A stretch of DNA of 64,000 nt, taken from the NCBI RefSeq assembly GCF_009389715.1, contig NC_052399.1, positions 15,627,646 through 15,691,645 on the forward strand, read 5' to 3'. The position numbers and the translations under genes were made by a program. Shown one piece after another: positions 45,401-57,262 of the stretch. The notes below the pieces were generated by a model. That model was not told where the DNA came from. It made no database searches and saw nothing but the letters and a program-made list of their open reading frames with translations. The DNA is from Phoenix dactylifera. Lineage: Eukaryota; Streptophyta; Magnoliopsida; Arecales; Arecaceae. Each line of letters starts with the position of its first letter. Position 1 is the first letter of the stretch.

Positions 45401-48400
45401 GAATATGAATACAGAGGCTCATGAGGTATGACAGCTGTCACCCACTACCTGACAACTCATACACTTATCTTGTACCTGGTAGACGAATTACTGCATCCAA
45501 CTGAAGGTACTGTTTGCCAATCACTCTCAGAATCTGCCAGTGAATAAATCCTTGTCCTATATCATCTCAAGACTAACTAGGTCAAAGCAGCCACACTCCT
45601 CAGGCTCCTATGTGATGGGTCACCTTTGTCACATATTGCAACACAAGCTTCTCTAGCCTTTAATGGCTTAGCAGGTTTCTAACCTCGTATGGTTTCAGGA
45701 TAATGTGCTTCAACTCCTCTGGCAATCACTGGAAGCAACACTATATGGGAGGACAGAAACTAGCCATGTAGTGAAGATGTCATACTCAGGCCACTAAACT
45801 GTTCTAATGAAAAAGGCAAGTACGTTGGGAAATACAAGAACAAGTCAGAAACAAACAAATTGCTAGCCTATTACCAAGCTTGGTTGTTCGTCTCCCATGA
45901 CTACAACCATGTTGCTAAAACAACCAACAAAGCTCCTTGAATGACTTCCTTTATCCAAATATAGGAATGGTTTAAAACAGGATTCATACAAATACAAAGA
46001 TATTTGATACAATATATTATATATTAATAGTCAATATATGCATGTCATTCATTTGGGATACCCTTTGACATAATATACTAGCCAAAATAAATACATCTCA
46101 ATCACCCAAAATGCTTCGTTTGGACAAATTGATTGAATGTTAGTCTTGGCTCTATACATTACCTTATACACACAGTTTATTGACATCCATGACCTAAGCT
46201 ACCTTGCTTATCCTATATGAACTCGATTAATTAAAGTAACTTTCTTAATTGCCCTCCCCTTAGGTGTAGACAGGAGAATGAGGTTATAGAACCCCTTCTT
46301 CTTTTGGGGGTGGGGGTTGAGAAAATGGAAAGTGAGGTAGAAGACAAGGAAGAAGAGGAAGAAAAGAGGAAGGAATCCTCACATCTTTTCCCGATTCTTG
46401 AATTACAATTTTTGAATATCTCATAGCTTTACCCTTTTTCTGGAAAAAAAGGAAAAAAGACACTAAAATGGCATCAAAACACAATCCCAATAAATCTAAG
46501 AATTTTCTTTTAATAGAACCCTTTGAAACAAATGTACTAAAAGTATTCCTCAAATAAACCTAAATATTGACTATCCTTATCAAAGGTATTTCCAAAACAA
46601 CTAAAAAATAAAATCCTACGCTTGAAGAGTGTTAAATTAGCTAAGACCACACACCTTTCCAATATCCAGCCTCTATATAAATTTGAAAGTACATAAAAAA
46701 TCTAAAATGGAATAATGTAATTGTAGCTTACACCATTCACTTCTGTTCAGGCATCCCGCCTCATTATCATAGTTATGGTCATTAGCCATTTACTCCACCT
46801 TTGGATTTCCACAACTTAACGGTGGATACTAATCTGGATTCTTCTAGCAATCAGATAGTTTGAACTTGGCCTTGAGAGATCGAGATCTGCAGTAAAAATA
46901 TACTTGATTTATGATTGGATCAAGTAAAATAGCAGATCCGACACATTGAAGATAGCTGGAACATTGTATTGGATATTCTAGATATTAGCTGCTGAAGTCA
47001 GATTTTTTAGTGAATCTCCATACCACTTAATAGTGAATCGCCATACCTAATCTGTCTCATCCCTGTGAAAAATACTGGTTTCCTATACCATCTGAACAAT
47101 GGATGTGTGTTTACACCACTATCTTTACAGCCATCGATCAGTAATTATAAATCAATGGGCCAACAGAAGACTTGTCCCAATGTAGACAAGTTAATGTTCT
47201 TTTTTGTCAATCCTAACCAACTATATAACATGTAGGTGATGTCACTGAGCTTCCACTACTCAAAGAAGAGCTTGCAAAGTTCTGATCCCCCTGGCCTCAA
47301 TACTGAGATACAAAATATGGTCAACTAGGGTGGAGTAATTGATGATCATAATGAGAACATATAAAGATAATGGATCCTATCGATATCAGGGCTATATGAC
47401 TAAAATGGGACATGATCTATATTAATTAGCTTATATCAATCATTTTCTTTTTAAAAAATCAACCAACCTCTTTGGCACCTTCATCCAAGACAGCAAGGAC
47501 ATCAGAACATCTTTATCTCCTTTACTCTTCCTATTTCGAATCATTACAAAAACCTATAATGCCACTTCAACCCTAAGACTTTAAAGCAAAATATCTTGCC
47601 TTCATCCCCATCTTATTCTCTAAATGCTCCACTACCACCATAAACCCAACATTAACATAGTATCTAAAGCAGGGTCTGTTGTGCCGGTATCGGATACTGT
47701 ACCGGTTGCCCGGCGGTACGAGTCCAGTGTCGGGCCTGTACCGACACAGGAGACCGTAAGAGAGAGGAAAAGAGAGGGAGGGGGGAGGGAAGGAGAGAGG
47801 CCGATGGAGGGTGGTGGAGGCCAGCACTGGTGCAGGTGGCGAAGGTTGCAGCCGAACCCCTGTTTCGTTCGAAACAAAGGTCCAGACGTAAAAAAAATTG
47901 CAATTTTTAAGTGAAGTCGGCAAGCAAAATTTTTTACGGCCGGACTCTTGTTTCGAACGAAACAGGGGATCAACTGCGGCCTCTGCCACCTACACCAGCA
48001 CCGGCCTCCCTCTCCCTGTCCCTCCCTCCCCCACTTGCTCTCTCTTTTCTTCTCTTTCCTTCCCCTTCTCCTCTAGCGCGGTGTTTCGGATTCTTTGCTG
48101 GAACCGTCCCGGTAAACCACCGATATGACCTGAGCGCCCCAAACCGGGCGGCCCAAAACGGTTCCGCCAACCTTGATCTAGAGTCTCTCGCTTTAGTAGC
48201 CTCATATGGAAAACCCTTTATTCCCCTTGTCCCATTCATGACTATCGATGCATGACTGCTATAAAGCTTCTCTACTTAACTCTTCATATTCAACTTACCT
48301 CAATTGCTTCTCTTTCTTTCATTAATGCATTTCTTGAGCTAAAAGGCACCCTTCTTGTAAATGACATTCCCACATGAAGCTAAACTTACATTATGACCTG

Positions 48401-51400
48401 GTATAATAATAGGCGCCACACTAAAAGATATTTCTTTAGAACTTTTTATAATAAACCATAAAATAGATACGTGATGTTGTTTGTTCAACATAGAAGACTG
48501 TTCTCAACATGAGGATTCAGAACAGGCTAGCATTTCGCATGATTATGAGAATTAAAGCAAATATACAATAAGCAAAATTTCTCACGCTCACCATCACCAT
48601 CATCTATGTCAGCTATGAAGTACCGAGTTGACAAGACTTTATTGCAGGAGCAAGCATATTATGATTGACAATCAGCCTACTGTATACCCTCTTGAACATT
48701 TGTTCTAAAATTTCTGGCAAAGATCCAAAAAAGAGGCACTTGTCATGAAATACTAAAAGAAAACTGGAACATATGGAGACCTTCAATCACAGTTTAAGCT
48801 CAAGAACCGTGAAAACTCCAAAGTCCCTGTAAACTTGGAAACAATCCATTTAAACAGAGAAGATCTGATATAGGAAACTAAGTTCATCACTACCATGACA
48901 AAGCATTATAGGCCTCCAATTTCCTATATTAATGGATCCTCTAACTCACTCTCATTTTCCCCAAATGCCTTGAGGCCTGTCAGCATCAATTTGATTTTAG
49001 TTGGCATGCTCAGATTCACCTTTATAGTTTCAGCATATACCCACAATTGGAGACATACCCAAGCAACATCAACAAAATTAAGTTTGGACGCATTTTCTTG
49101 AATTGGTTTCCCAAACAAAGTGAACAGCTTTCAGAGTTTTAAGCACACGCTCAGCTACATAAATTTACATGATGAGCATAAAAATGTGGATTTCCAACAT
49201 TAAAAGATATCGCTAATTCAAAGTTTCTGTTCATGGATTTGTTCTGGAATTAAAATTTTAACTTATTTATAACACTCATAATTTAACAAGGAATAAGGAC
49301 CGGAAGAGTTTGTTGCAAGGTACACCATCTCGATACCAAACCACATACCAATACCATCCTATTACACTATCGGTACATCTGATATGGAAGCTGGTTTGAC
49401 GTACTGAGAATTGGTACGCCCCCTACCACATATACCGGTATGCGACGGTACGGTCAGTACACACCGGTACCAAACAAGATGGCAAACCTTGGTTTGCTGC
49501 ATTCAGTTTCTAAAATACTTATTACCAAACAGACTATCAGTAAATGCTACCAGTAATGCATGTTTCATTTTTAACTTTACAGTTTGCACATAATGAAGCA
49601 CTGACAGAAAAACATACAAAGATCCTCATGGCAAAAACTTCCTCCATATTCAACATACCTTGGGTTATAGTTAATGTGGAACACACTTTTTGTGGAAACT
49701 GCATTAGCCACAGCACTGAACGTGTTCTGGTTCTGACTATTTAATACTGAACAAGGAATACTGCTCTTGAGTTGCCCAGCTCTGCGGATGCCCAACCTGA
49801 GATCCCCATCATCACCCCTAAAAACAAGGAAACACTAATTTAAAAGGAGGTACAAAAGGCATGGAGGCGTACGGCACTCCACCAGTCCTTAATATCTATA
49901 CCGAAGAAAAAGCACAGCATCTCCTGAGACAAGTTTCTTCTTGTTCACAAATGCACTCCATCCTGTTGTGAGTAGATGCCTACGTGGTTGTCCTGTAGAA
50001 TCATGCCCAGTCAAATAATCAGGCAAATATTGAATCTCACAGCTGATTCTACAAAGCAGATGACACCATATTCATAACACAACATAAGAGTGTCTACACA
50101 AATTTCTAATGGAAGCATGCTTGACAGGTCGATAATTGTAACTGGTAATTCATGAGTTTTCCAAATCGCCATTTCAGAACAATCTAAAATAGTCAGCACT
50201 CTATTGATCATTTTTAAAGTGTGTGAAACATATAATATATCGAACAGGGAAGTGGGAACTGCATATAATGATAGAAACTGCATGTAAGGTGTTCTAGAAG
50301 GTTCAAAGATCTATAATGCATACTTGCCACCAAACAAGACAACGATATCTTGTAAAGCAGTCAATCAAACATCTACAACCAACTAATGCAGCCAAACAAG
50401 CCAAATAATTGAAACTGAAACTACCATGGTCAAGGACTTTTTTCCTTCCATCTTTCAGTGGTAAAAATTATGGAAATTACAAACATGAAGTTTATTTTAA
50501 CAAGTGATAAATTTTCTTCCCAAATAATGGATGTAAACTACTTGATATGGCTTTGCCTGAACATACCCCTGTAGATATGACGGAACCGCCACTCTGTGCC
50601 ATGCAAATCTTTGGCTACAAGCTCCTGTGAAGGCCTCTGCTGCTTATAGTCCTAATAACATAAAGAAAAATAGAATTAGGCAGAACATATGAACCTCTTC
50701 AACATCAAGAAGGACAAAAAATTAAACTTATTACAAAAGAACAAGTTAAAACAAAACTAAAACATGGAGCAAGGCTGTCCATGTTTCAACTTCAACGACG
50801 TACTAATTTACCCAAAAGGGACTCCATGTTTTTTTTTACCAACAGATGGACAGAGTACCAGGTACAATTTCCCCACACTTACCAAGGGAGGGAAACAGTC
50901 CTCGGCAGCTCGGCGTGGAACAGAGAATCCACCATGGGTACTTGTGTCAGAAGCAGTGAGAGTCTTGCAGAACATGTGAGGCGTCGATGTCTTGCTTGCC
51001 CCATCAACCTCCATTTCCTCGTCTCCTTCAACCTCACCTTCTTGCAACTGCCGCTCAACTTCCTGAACCAAGTTGTATCTTTCTAAAATAAGAAAAAGAC
51101 ACTGAAGTGGACTGCAGCAATGAAACCCATTTCTACATCTTCTATACCATTATCAGAAAAGAACGTTGGAGAAAAGCTTCATTTTTTTCACAAATAAGAA
51201 TCATTTCCAATTGCATCGTGGAACCAATAATAAATCTTATTGTACACAAACATCAGCATGGATTTCAAGTTCCAAGTTTATAAACAATAAAACCAATATT
51301 TATATAAAAAAAATGGAAAGTTACTCAAACATTTCAGTAGTTGAAAACAGGATACAAAACAGGACCAAAAATATTATTGTAGAACGGTATAATAAATCCG

Positions 51401-52065
51401 AATTTACCAAAAAAAGGATAAAAAGCGTCAAAATTTGATCTTTCCATAAAAGATCGCCTGCATTTATTCAGAAAAACGAAAATATTTGGAAGGAAAGGGG
51501 GGAAGTGGATTTTAACATCTCTAGGAAGTATCCTAACCTCGCTTTCAGCAACGAGGGATAGCTGCACGTAGACTTCATCTGTAGCCTCCTCTGCCTGAAT
51601 TTTTTAATTAAAAAAAATGACATTTAGGAAAGAACGCCCAACACAAGGCTTCCCAAACCCTAAGAATGGGAGAAAGAAATAAAATAGAAAGAAACCGACG
51701 CGAAGCTTGACATCGAGGACGCGGCAGAAGACGTGGGGAGGCACATCGTAACGGAGGAGCCCAACTCCGCCGCCGTCTCCAAGCTGCTCGAGATGCCCCT
51801 GCGGCAAGTACACCACCACTCTCCCCTTCCCCGGCAAGGATATCAACGGCCCCGCGCAGGCGTGCCAGAGCTCCAGGCACACCGGCGGCGAGGCCCCAGA
51901 AGAAGAAGAACCCCCTACTACTCCGCCCGACGCCGCAGCCGGGGGCGGAGGATGAGGGGGCTGCCGCCGGTGGTGGTGGTGGGTTTGCGGTGGCTGGAGT
52001 GAGGTCGGGTGCTCCGCCGCCTCCTCCTCCTCCTCCTCCTCGATCGTGTTCAGATCGATCCCCAT
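39470..52065 (-). CDS. ARF3/ETT-like: Auxin response factor, ARF3/ETTIN type (11 exons)
   Basis: ARF transcription factors bind auxin response elements (TGTCTC-like); ARF3/ETT acts in organ polarity and carpel patterning. Exons: 52065-51700, 51594-51538, 51062-50883, 50651-50567, 49992-49902, 49817-49659, 44497-44378, 44299-44224, 40901-40745, 40658-39781, 39700-39470. Phases all agree, giving about 799 aa. N-terminus MGIDLNTI with an acidic run, then [19 protein letters not shown]3 DNA-binding domain about 170-272 ([36 protein letters not shown]). Auxin_resp domain about 300-380 ([33 protein letters not shown]). Middle region Ser-rich with two KVLQGQEI copies encoding tasiR-ARF sites, and [10 protein letters not shown] as in ETT. 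The last exon encodes a truncated PB1-like domain. Introns 6 (5.2 kb) and 8 (3.3 kb) hold MITEs and repeats. Confidence 0.9.
40366..40386 (-). promoter_or_regulatory. tasiR-ARF target site, distal (3') copy
   Basis: The plus strand reads TTCTTGACCTTGCAAGACC plus TT, the known TAS3-derived tasiR-ARF sequence family, so the ARF mRNA is complementary over 21 nt. It encodes KVLQGQE. Pairing with the second site is the arrangement known for ARF3/ARF4 genes. Confidence 0.92.
40594..40614 (-). promoter_or_regulatory. tasiR-ARF target site, proximal (5') copy
   Basis: The same 21 nt as the site at 40366, 228 bp apart in the same exon. Both are perfect copies of each other. Confidence 0.92.
42797..43255. 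repeat. ~196-bp tandem duplication in ARF intron 8
   Basis: Copy 1 at 42797-42992 and copy 2 from 42993 share TTTAGATG, TTCTACATGGTGTTTTATAG, GGAAGGACAGAT and GAGTCCTTACATATCGTCTA. The copy 1 ending (ATATGGAATACAACTCT) reappears at 43221 after about 60 extra bases in copy 2. Confidence 0.8.
44758..45294. mobile_element. MITE-like element with 16-bp inverted ends in ARF intron 6
   Basis: The left end TGAGGTTTCAAATCCC and the right end GGGACTTAAAACCTCA are inverted repeats with 14 of 16 matching. The element is about 537 bp and noncoding. A clear target duplication was not found, so the superfamily is open. Confidence 0.45.
47662..48183. mobile_element. hAT-type foldback MITE in ARF intron 6
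   Basis: The element spans 47670-48175 and is flanked by near-identical 8-bp duplications ATCTAAAG and ATCTAGAG. Its termini are CAGGGTCTG... and the inverse of CAAGGTTGG.... The interior is a long inverted repeat centred near 47905: CCCCTGTTTCGTTCGAAACA on the left matches TGTTTCGAACGAAACAGGGG on the right, with purine-rich arms (left) facing pyrimidine-rich arms (right). It is GC-rich relative to the surrounding intron. All ORFs inside are artefacts of the repeat. Confidence 0.75.
49308..49499. mobile_element. Short hAT-type MITE in ARF intron 6
   Basis: The element at 49316-49491 has inverted ends CAAGGTACACCATCTCG and CAAGATGGCAAACCTTG, and 8-bp flanking repeats GTTTGTTG and GTTTGCTG (7 of 8). 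The body is rich in GGTACC/GGTAT motifs like the larger foldback element nearby, so both may share one autonomous parent. Confidence 0.7.
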
Positions 52066-52518
52066 CCTCTCCCTCCCAACACCCCACGCCAAAGAGAAGC
52101 AGAAAGAAGAACGGAGAAGCCCAAAGGTGCAGTAGATAAAGAAAAGGGGAGAGAACGGGTGGGGTCTCCGGTGTGGGACTAAAAGAAGAACTTCGGCGGA
52201 GCAAGCAATGCTGCGTGGATGGAGCGATGCACCTTCATCGTCTTGCTCGCGTGGAGGGACAGCAAGAGACTACAGAGGAAGGCGGAGTAGCCCAGGCTAA
52301 GAGCTTAGAACTTCTCTTTTCTTTCCTTTTCTTTCTTTTTTTTAATACGCACTCTCTCTCTCTCTCTCTCCCGCCTCCCACCCCTTGGCTTCCTCTCTCC
52401 CTGTGTCTATCCCTGTGTCTTGTTCGGCCTCCTCCTATAATAACATCAGCTTTGCCAAAAGCGGGGGGGGTCAAAAGCGACCAGCTAACAATGCCCGTTC
52501 CGTACTATCTCACCATTG

Positions 52519-52540
52519 CCCCCCCCCCCCCCCCCCCCCC
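52519..52540. repeat. C-run (G-run on the ARF sense strand)
   Basis: Twenty-two C residues about 455 bp upstream of the ARF start codon. On the sense strand this is a long G-tract. Assembly length in such runs is unreliable. Confidence 0.85.
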
Positions 52541-53083
52541 TCCTCTTTCCATCTTTCTGGCATTCCTCTCTCTCTTCCCCTCTCTCTCCCCGTGTCCTTC
52601 TGTACATCAGTCTTGCATTCCAGTCTCTGTCTCTTTTCTATTTTAATCTCTCTATTTCCCTCTTCGGAGCTGCTGTCTCTGGTTCGATGATGGCATGCTG
52701 CCCTTGCTGCAGGGCTTTCAAGGGATTATAATGGGAATCAGCAAATGAGATTAGAATGAGGGAAAGAGAAGCGGGTTGAGATGGGTTGGGTTAGGCGATG
52801 GAACCCCACTTTCTCGCTCGCTCGCTCGCTCTCTCTCTCTCTCTCTTATTCTCATTGGTGAGTCTCTGCTGGTGCTGCAGTGGCCTGCTGCTGTCGCCGT
52901 ACCCTCCTGCTGCTGTTGCTGGGGCTCTTTACTTCTGTTTAATTTTGTATTTGTGCGGGTGCTTTTGTGTAGTGCGTACTGTAAACCTGTGATGCGGGAT
53001 TATTTAATGGAGTACAGATGACAAGACGTGAAGCCGTTCTGCTTTTTTTCCGGATGCCGTGTCTCGCCATTGCCTGTGTTCAT

Positions 53084-53119
53084 CATGGCATGGCATGGCA
53101 TGGCATGGCATGGCATGGC
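53084..53119. repeat. (CATGG)n pentanucleotide repeat
   Basis: About seven tandem CATGG units. Confidence 0.9.
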
Positions 53120-55829
53120 GGCATGGATATGTTTGGATTGTACGGAGAGGGGCAGGAAATTACGGTCGTGCCCTGGAGGCCAGCAGTGCTCGTGAGGGTC
53201 GGAGTAGGGCGTCCCTTGTAGGCTCGTAGGCTTTCTCGGCGTGTTGCCGAGGTTCCCTTCACGATCGCAGGTTAATTGATTGCGGTTTGTTGCTTCGGAC
53301 TTGGGAGAGTTTTAGGAGGTTACATTCTGCAAAATATTAAAGCCTACCTCCATCCTCACCAAGAAAGGTTAAATTTTTGGAGATATTTTTAAATTTTAAA
53401 TGTTTAATTGGTAATTTTGGATCTCAACTCCTGTAGTTGGGTGTTAGGTTTACCATGAGATAATAGATGTCTTTGTTTTGGGGCTAAGCTAGTCATCCAA
53501 TTCTGAAATCCCGGGTTGGCCTCCTTGGGTTTTCAGTAATTCAAGAACTTGGTCATTGCTGCCTCTTGGGCGCATATGGGGGATGTGTCATGGTGCAGGG
53601 CTGCAAGCTCCGTGAATGGAGCATCCTGTCAAATAGCAATATGACTTGGAGCAAAGGATGGAGAGCCAAAGACAGCTAGGCCCATTCCGATCTTTTCATG
53701 TAAGTTTGGGAGAACCGAAAAGAAGCATGTTGGAAAAATCCTTTCTTCCGTTTTTCCTGTATTTAAGGAAAAGTGTGGGTTTGTCTGCACTAAATAACCA
53801 CGAATTCTCGCACTCCACTCCCTCGCCAGCCGCTGCCCCAAGTTTATGATATCAAGACAGCAATAGGCTTCGGATTCAGCAGTTCGATCTCCAAAACGTG
53901 GAGCGTTAAGAGGAGTAGTTGAGCGGAGTTCTTTAACATTTTGTTGCTCCAGAAATTGAGGAGATGGTCTTAGAGAAGAGGCCAAACATGGCCGTAGAAC
54001 ACGATGTCAATTGCTTTTCAATGAGAAGGCGCGACTACGAAGCTAATGGAAGAGCTTATACATGTACGTCGTGATTACCAGTAATATAACTTTCCTTTTA
54101 GTGTGCTAGGACTTATTAGAAAGATGGATAGATAGATAGATAGAAAGAGAGAGAGAGAGAGTTAAATAAATATATATATAATATATATAAAAAATTGGCT
54201 TTTTTATAGAAATTGTCGAGTATACATAATAAAAGTCTAACTCCTATATAGTAAAGAATTCTTAAAATAAAACCACATATATTAATATTTTACTAGAAAA
54301 TTTCATATGAGTGTTAGCAAAGTTAAAAAGTTTCAAATATATTTGTCTTCTATACCTCAAAGATTGAAAAAATATCTATTTAATATAATAATAGAATTTT
54401 TATTGAAAGACTTCTAAAATTTTTTAAAAACATGCTATTTATTTAGCAAAAAATTCTGAAGATGAAACTACCTATTAATCATCTTTTTGAAAATTCTATG
54501 TATAAGTATTTTGGAAAAATTAAGAAGCTCCAAACACTATCGTTCTCTATACCGCATAGATTGAAAGTATATCTATTTAGAGTAATAAATAGAACTTTAA
54601 TTAAAAAAACTTTCAAAAAAAAATTAAAATAAGAGAGGACTAGAAGATATATGGGAATATTGATAATAAATAGAATCCAAGAAGAATACGAGAATATTAA
54701 TGAAGGCATACAAAAAAAATCATTCACTCCATCTCCTACCCTAAAACTCGTCGTTCGCCATCGCTTCACCAAGTTATCACCCTTTTTATGATTTGTAATA
54801 AAAGGTCATTCTTTTATAAGCTCATAAAATACAATTTGATTAAAACTTTCTTCTATTTATAAATGTTGTATATGTATATCTACAAGCAATTAATTCTCTT
54901 CTGCTTTCACTTTCTTCCCCTATATGATTTAGATCATGTTCTTTTGTCCTGCTTGGAGTAGAACTCTTACTTTTTAAGGCCTTATTGTAGAATCAAGCTT
55001 ATCTATTGACTATTGAGATACAGTTTAAGTTTGTTGTGAGTTGCTGATTTGGACTTGCTTGTTCTAAATGGCAGATATCAAGCTTGGGAAGCAACTTTCT
55101 TGTGATTCTTTTAGTACATTACTTGATAAGCTGATGGCTAATTATTTTCGAATTGAAAATCTATCATACATATTAGGTGAATCTTCACCTCAGAAAATAT
55201 TAGGTGAATCTTAACTTCCACCTTGCAACGGATCAAAGGGTTTGGAAAAGGCCTTTGAGGCGAAAGACCATCTGGTCTCATAGCAATGGGGGGCCCTTGG
55301 ATTTCGTAAATACTTTAAAATGGATGCATTGTGTGGGTTGATAGAGAAACAATTTGAGGTCGATTTCAAAATTAATAAAATTTAATATAGATTTTCAATG
55401 TTTATCTCTGCGAATGCACGCCCTCTTCTCTTATCCTCCTAATCTAAAATTCTTTGATATAATTTTAACTGACCCCTTTACCGCAGCCGCACCATGTCTC
55501 ATCTACTTCAACACCCTCATCCCCTTCCTTTCCCCGACCCTCACTCTCGTCTGCCCATCTACCATGGGGCCATCTCTTTCAACACCATTGCCCTCCTAGT
55601 CGTTGCTCCCGTCTAGCCCGCTATGCCCCATGCTAACTGTTGACCCCCTAATGAATTTTTGATGAATACAAAACACTAGAGTATAATTCCATTTATCTTA
55701 ACAATTTAATTGAGGATTGCATGTATTTTATTAAGAATATTGTTAAGAAATGTCTAGGCAAGTTCGCATGATTTTTTTAAGGACTTATTGAAGAATTTTT
55801 GAGATGAAAGAAAAAGTTCAGGGACAGCC

Positions 55830-56409
55830 GAGACGTCTCCGGGTTGTCTCAGAGACGTCTCTGGCACAAACAGGAAGAACTGGCACGTCTGGAGACGTCC
55901 CCGGCACCTGCCGAGTCGTCCCCGCGATAGCGGAGTCGACTCTCTCAGTGGCGGCAGAAAAGCAGTTTTCAAGAGATATGCGCGAGACGTCCCCACCGTA
56001 TGCGGAGTCGTCCCCGCACGTAAAAAGCAGACTTCCCGAGTCGTCCCCGAGGTAGCGGAGTCGGCTCTCTCAGGGTTTTCCAGAGGATGTCATTTTCGGT
56101 GATAAGGCAGCGGAGACGTCCCCTGAAAGAGCGGAGTCGACTCTCTCAGAGAATTCCAGAAGACATGTTTTTCGGAGTTATAACAGCGGAGTCGTCCCCA
56201 AGGCAGCGGAGTCGTCCCCATGCAAAAAGTGCAAACAAGCCGAGACGTCCCCGTAAAGTACAGAGACGACCCTCTCAGAAAAACAGAAAAACAAGGATTC
56301 AAACGATACAATTCCAGAGTCGTCCCCGTAAAGTGCCGAGTCGACCCCAAACAAAATGAAAAGTAAATTTATACAGCCGAGACGTCTCGCGTTGAAGCGG
56401 AGACGTCTC
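55830..56409 (+). promoter_or_regulatory. Array of paired GAG(A/T)CG(T/A)C(T/C)C palindromes
   Basis: Nineteen sites start at 55830, 55852, 55892, 55913, 55933, 55984, 56005, 56038, 56058, 56113, 56134, 56189, 56209, 56242, 56263, 56317, 56338, 56379 and 56400. They form eight pairs and one triplet; spacing within a group is 20-22 bp. Some are perfect palindromes (GAGACGTCTC, GAGTCGACTC), others half-sites ending in CCC. Such phasing suggests cooperative protein binding on one DNA face. Confidence 0.8.
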
Positions 56410-56506
56410 CGGAGCGCCTGGGACGCGACTGACAACTTTTGCAGGTTTGGTTTGAATTTCAAATCTCTTTTACTTTATCTCTAACGGCTATATTTGCTTT
56501 TTGGGC

Positions 56507-56514
56507 TATAAAAG
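56507..56514 (+). promoter_or_regulatory. Sirevirus LTR TATA box
   Basis: TATAAAAG about 97 bp past the last palindrome. Transcription probably starts about 30 bp downstream, near 56540. Confidence 0.75.
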
Positions 56515-57198
56515 GGACCTCTTAAGTGCTTCTCAACAACTCTTCACCAACCCAAAGCTAGATCATTTAAGAGAGAAGCAAGAGAGAGAAGTTCAAGGGA
56601 GTGAGTGCATTCAAGTGAAGAAATCAAGTGCTTTCAAGCTTCCCAAGTGATTTCAAGCTCAACCACTCTCTTCCGCTCGGGATTCAAAGCTCATACTCAA
56701 GCCTACGCGATCCACATCGGAAGAATCATCATTTTCCACGCTTCCAACGGCAAAAGGATTCTTCCGGGTTCTATTGTTTATCATTGTCATATTTGCTTAT
56801 TTAGAGCTTTTCAATCCTTTGTAAAACCTTTCATTGTGGTGCTTGTTCCAGTCAAGGGACTTGGAACAAGGGAAAGGCGTCCCAAGCCTAAGTAAAATTG
56901 GGGGTTTTAGGGTTTGTTGTTAGCCCGGTGTAAAACAACGAGTTGGGTAGTGAACTCGCAAAACTACCGTACTGTAATCGTGGATTATAGTAAAAATTTC
57001 CAAAGGTGCTTTGGGGAGTGGATGTAGGAGCAGTGGAGGCTCCGAACCACTATAAAAGCTTGTGTTTGCGATTGTTTGTCTTCATAGCTTTATTTTAGCT
57101 TTAGCTCATACATTTGTGTGTTTTATTTTTTAATTAGACAAAAGTTTTAAAACACCCAATTCACCCCCCCTCTTGGGTGACCATCTCTGGGCAACAAG

Positions 57199-57210
57199 TG
57201 GTATCAGAGC
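57199..57210 (+). promoter_or_regulatory. Sirevirus primer-binding site
   Basis: TGGTATCAGAGC, complementary to initiator tRNA-Met, 2 bp after the LTR. Confidence 0.9.
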
Positions 57211-57262
57211 AGGTGCTCTGTGTATTTCTTGAAAGACCTAACCGTCTTAGCCAAAGATCTAG

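Larger units (their letters stand above)
52066..55637. other. ARF upstream region and intergenic DNA
   Basis: Just upstream of the ARF start lie CT repeats (52351-52371), a G-run (52466-52474) and a 22-bp C-run (52519-52540). A (CT)n at 52821-52848 and a (CATGG)n run at 53084-53119 follow. 54.1-54.8 kb is very AT-rich with a GATA/GA microsatellite near 54127-54162. No coding gene was recognised up to the retrotransposon at 55638. Confidence 0.55.
55638..57196 (+). repeat. Sirevirus 5' LTR (about 1.56 kb)
   Basis: It begins TGTTGACCCCC and ends GGGCAACA, 2 bp before the primer-binding site. The middle third (55830-56410) is an array of paired 10-bp near-palindromes. A TATA box follows at 56507. 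Confidence 0.8.

Noticed and set aside
47573..48255. ORFs of 70-140 codons on both strands in the ARF intron
   Set aside because: They are mirror translations of the foldback MITE arms.
51062..51082. Alternative acceptor TTTTAG for ARF exon 3
   Set aside because: It has a better pyrimidine tract but gives the wrong phase; the TTCAG at 51065-51063 is in phase and yields the expected [15 protein letters not shown] join.
53629..53985. 118-codon minus-strand ORF
   Set aside because: No recognised domain, no introns or promoter evidence; probably chance.
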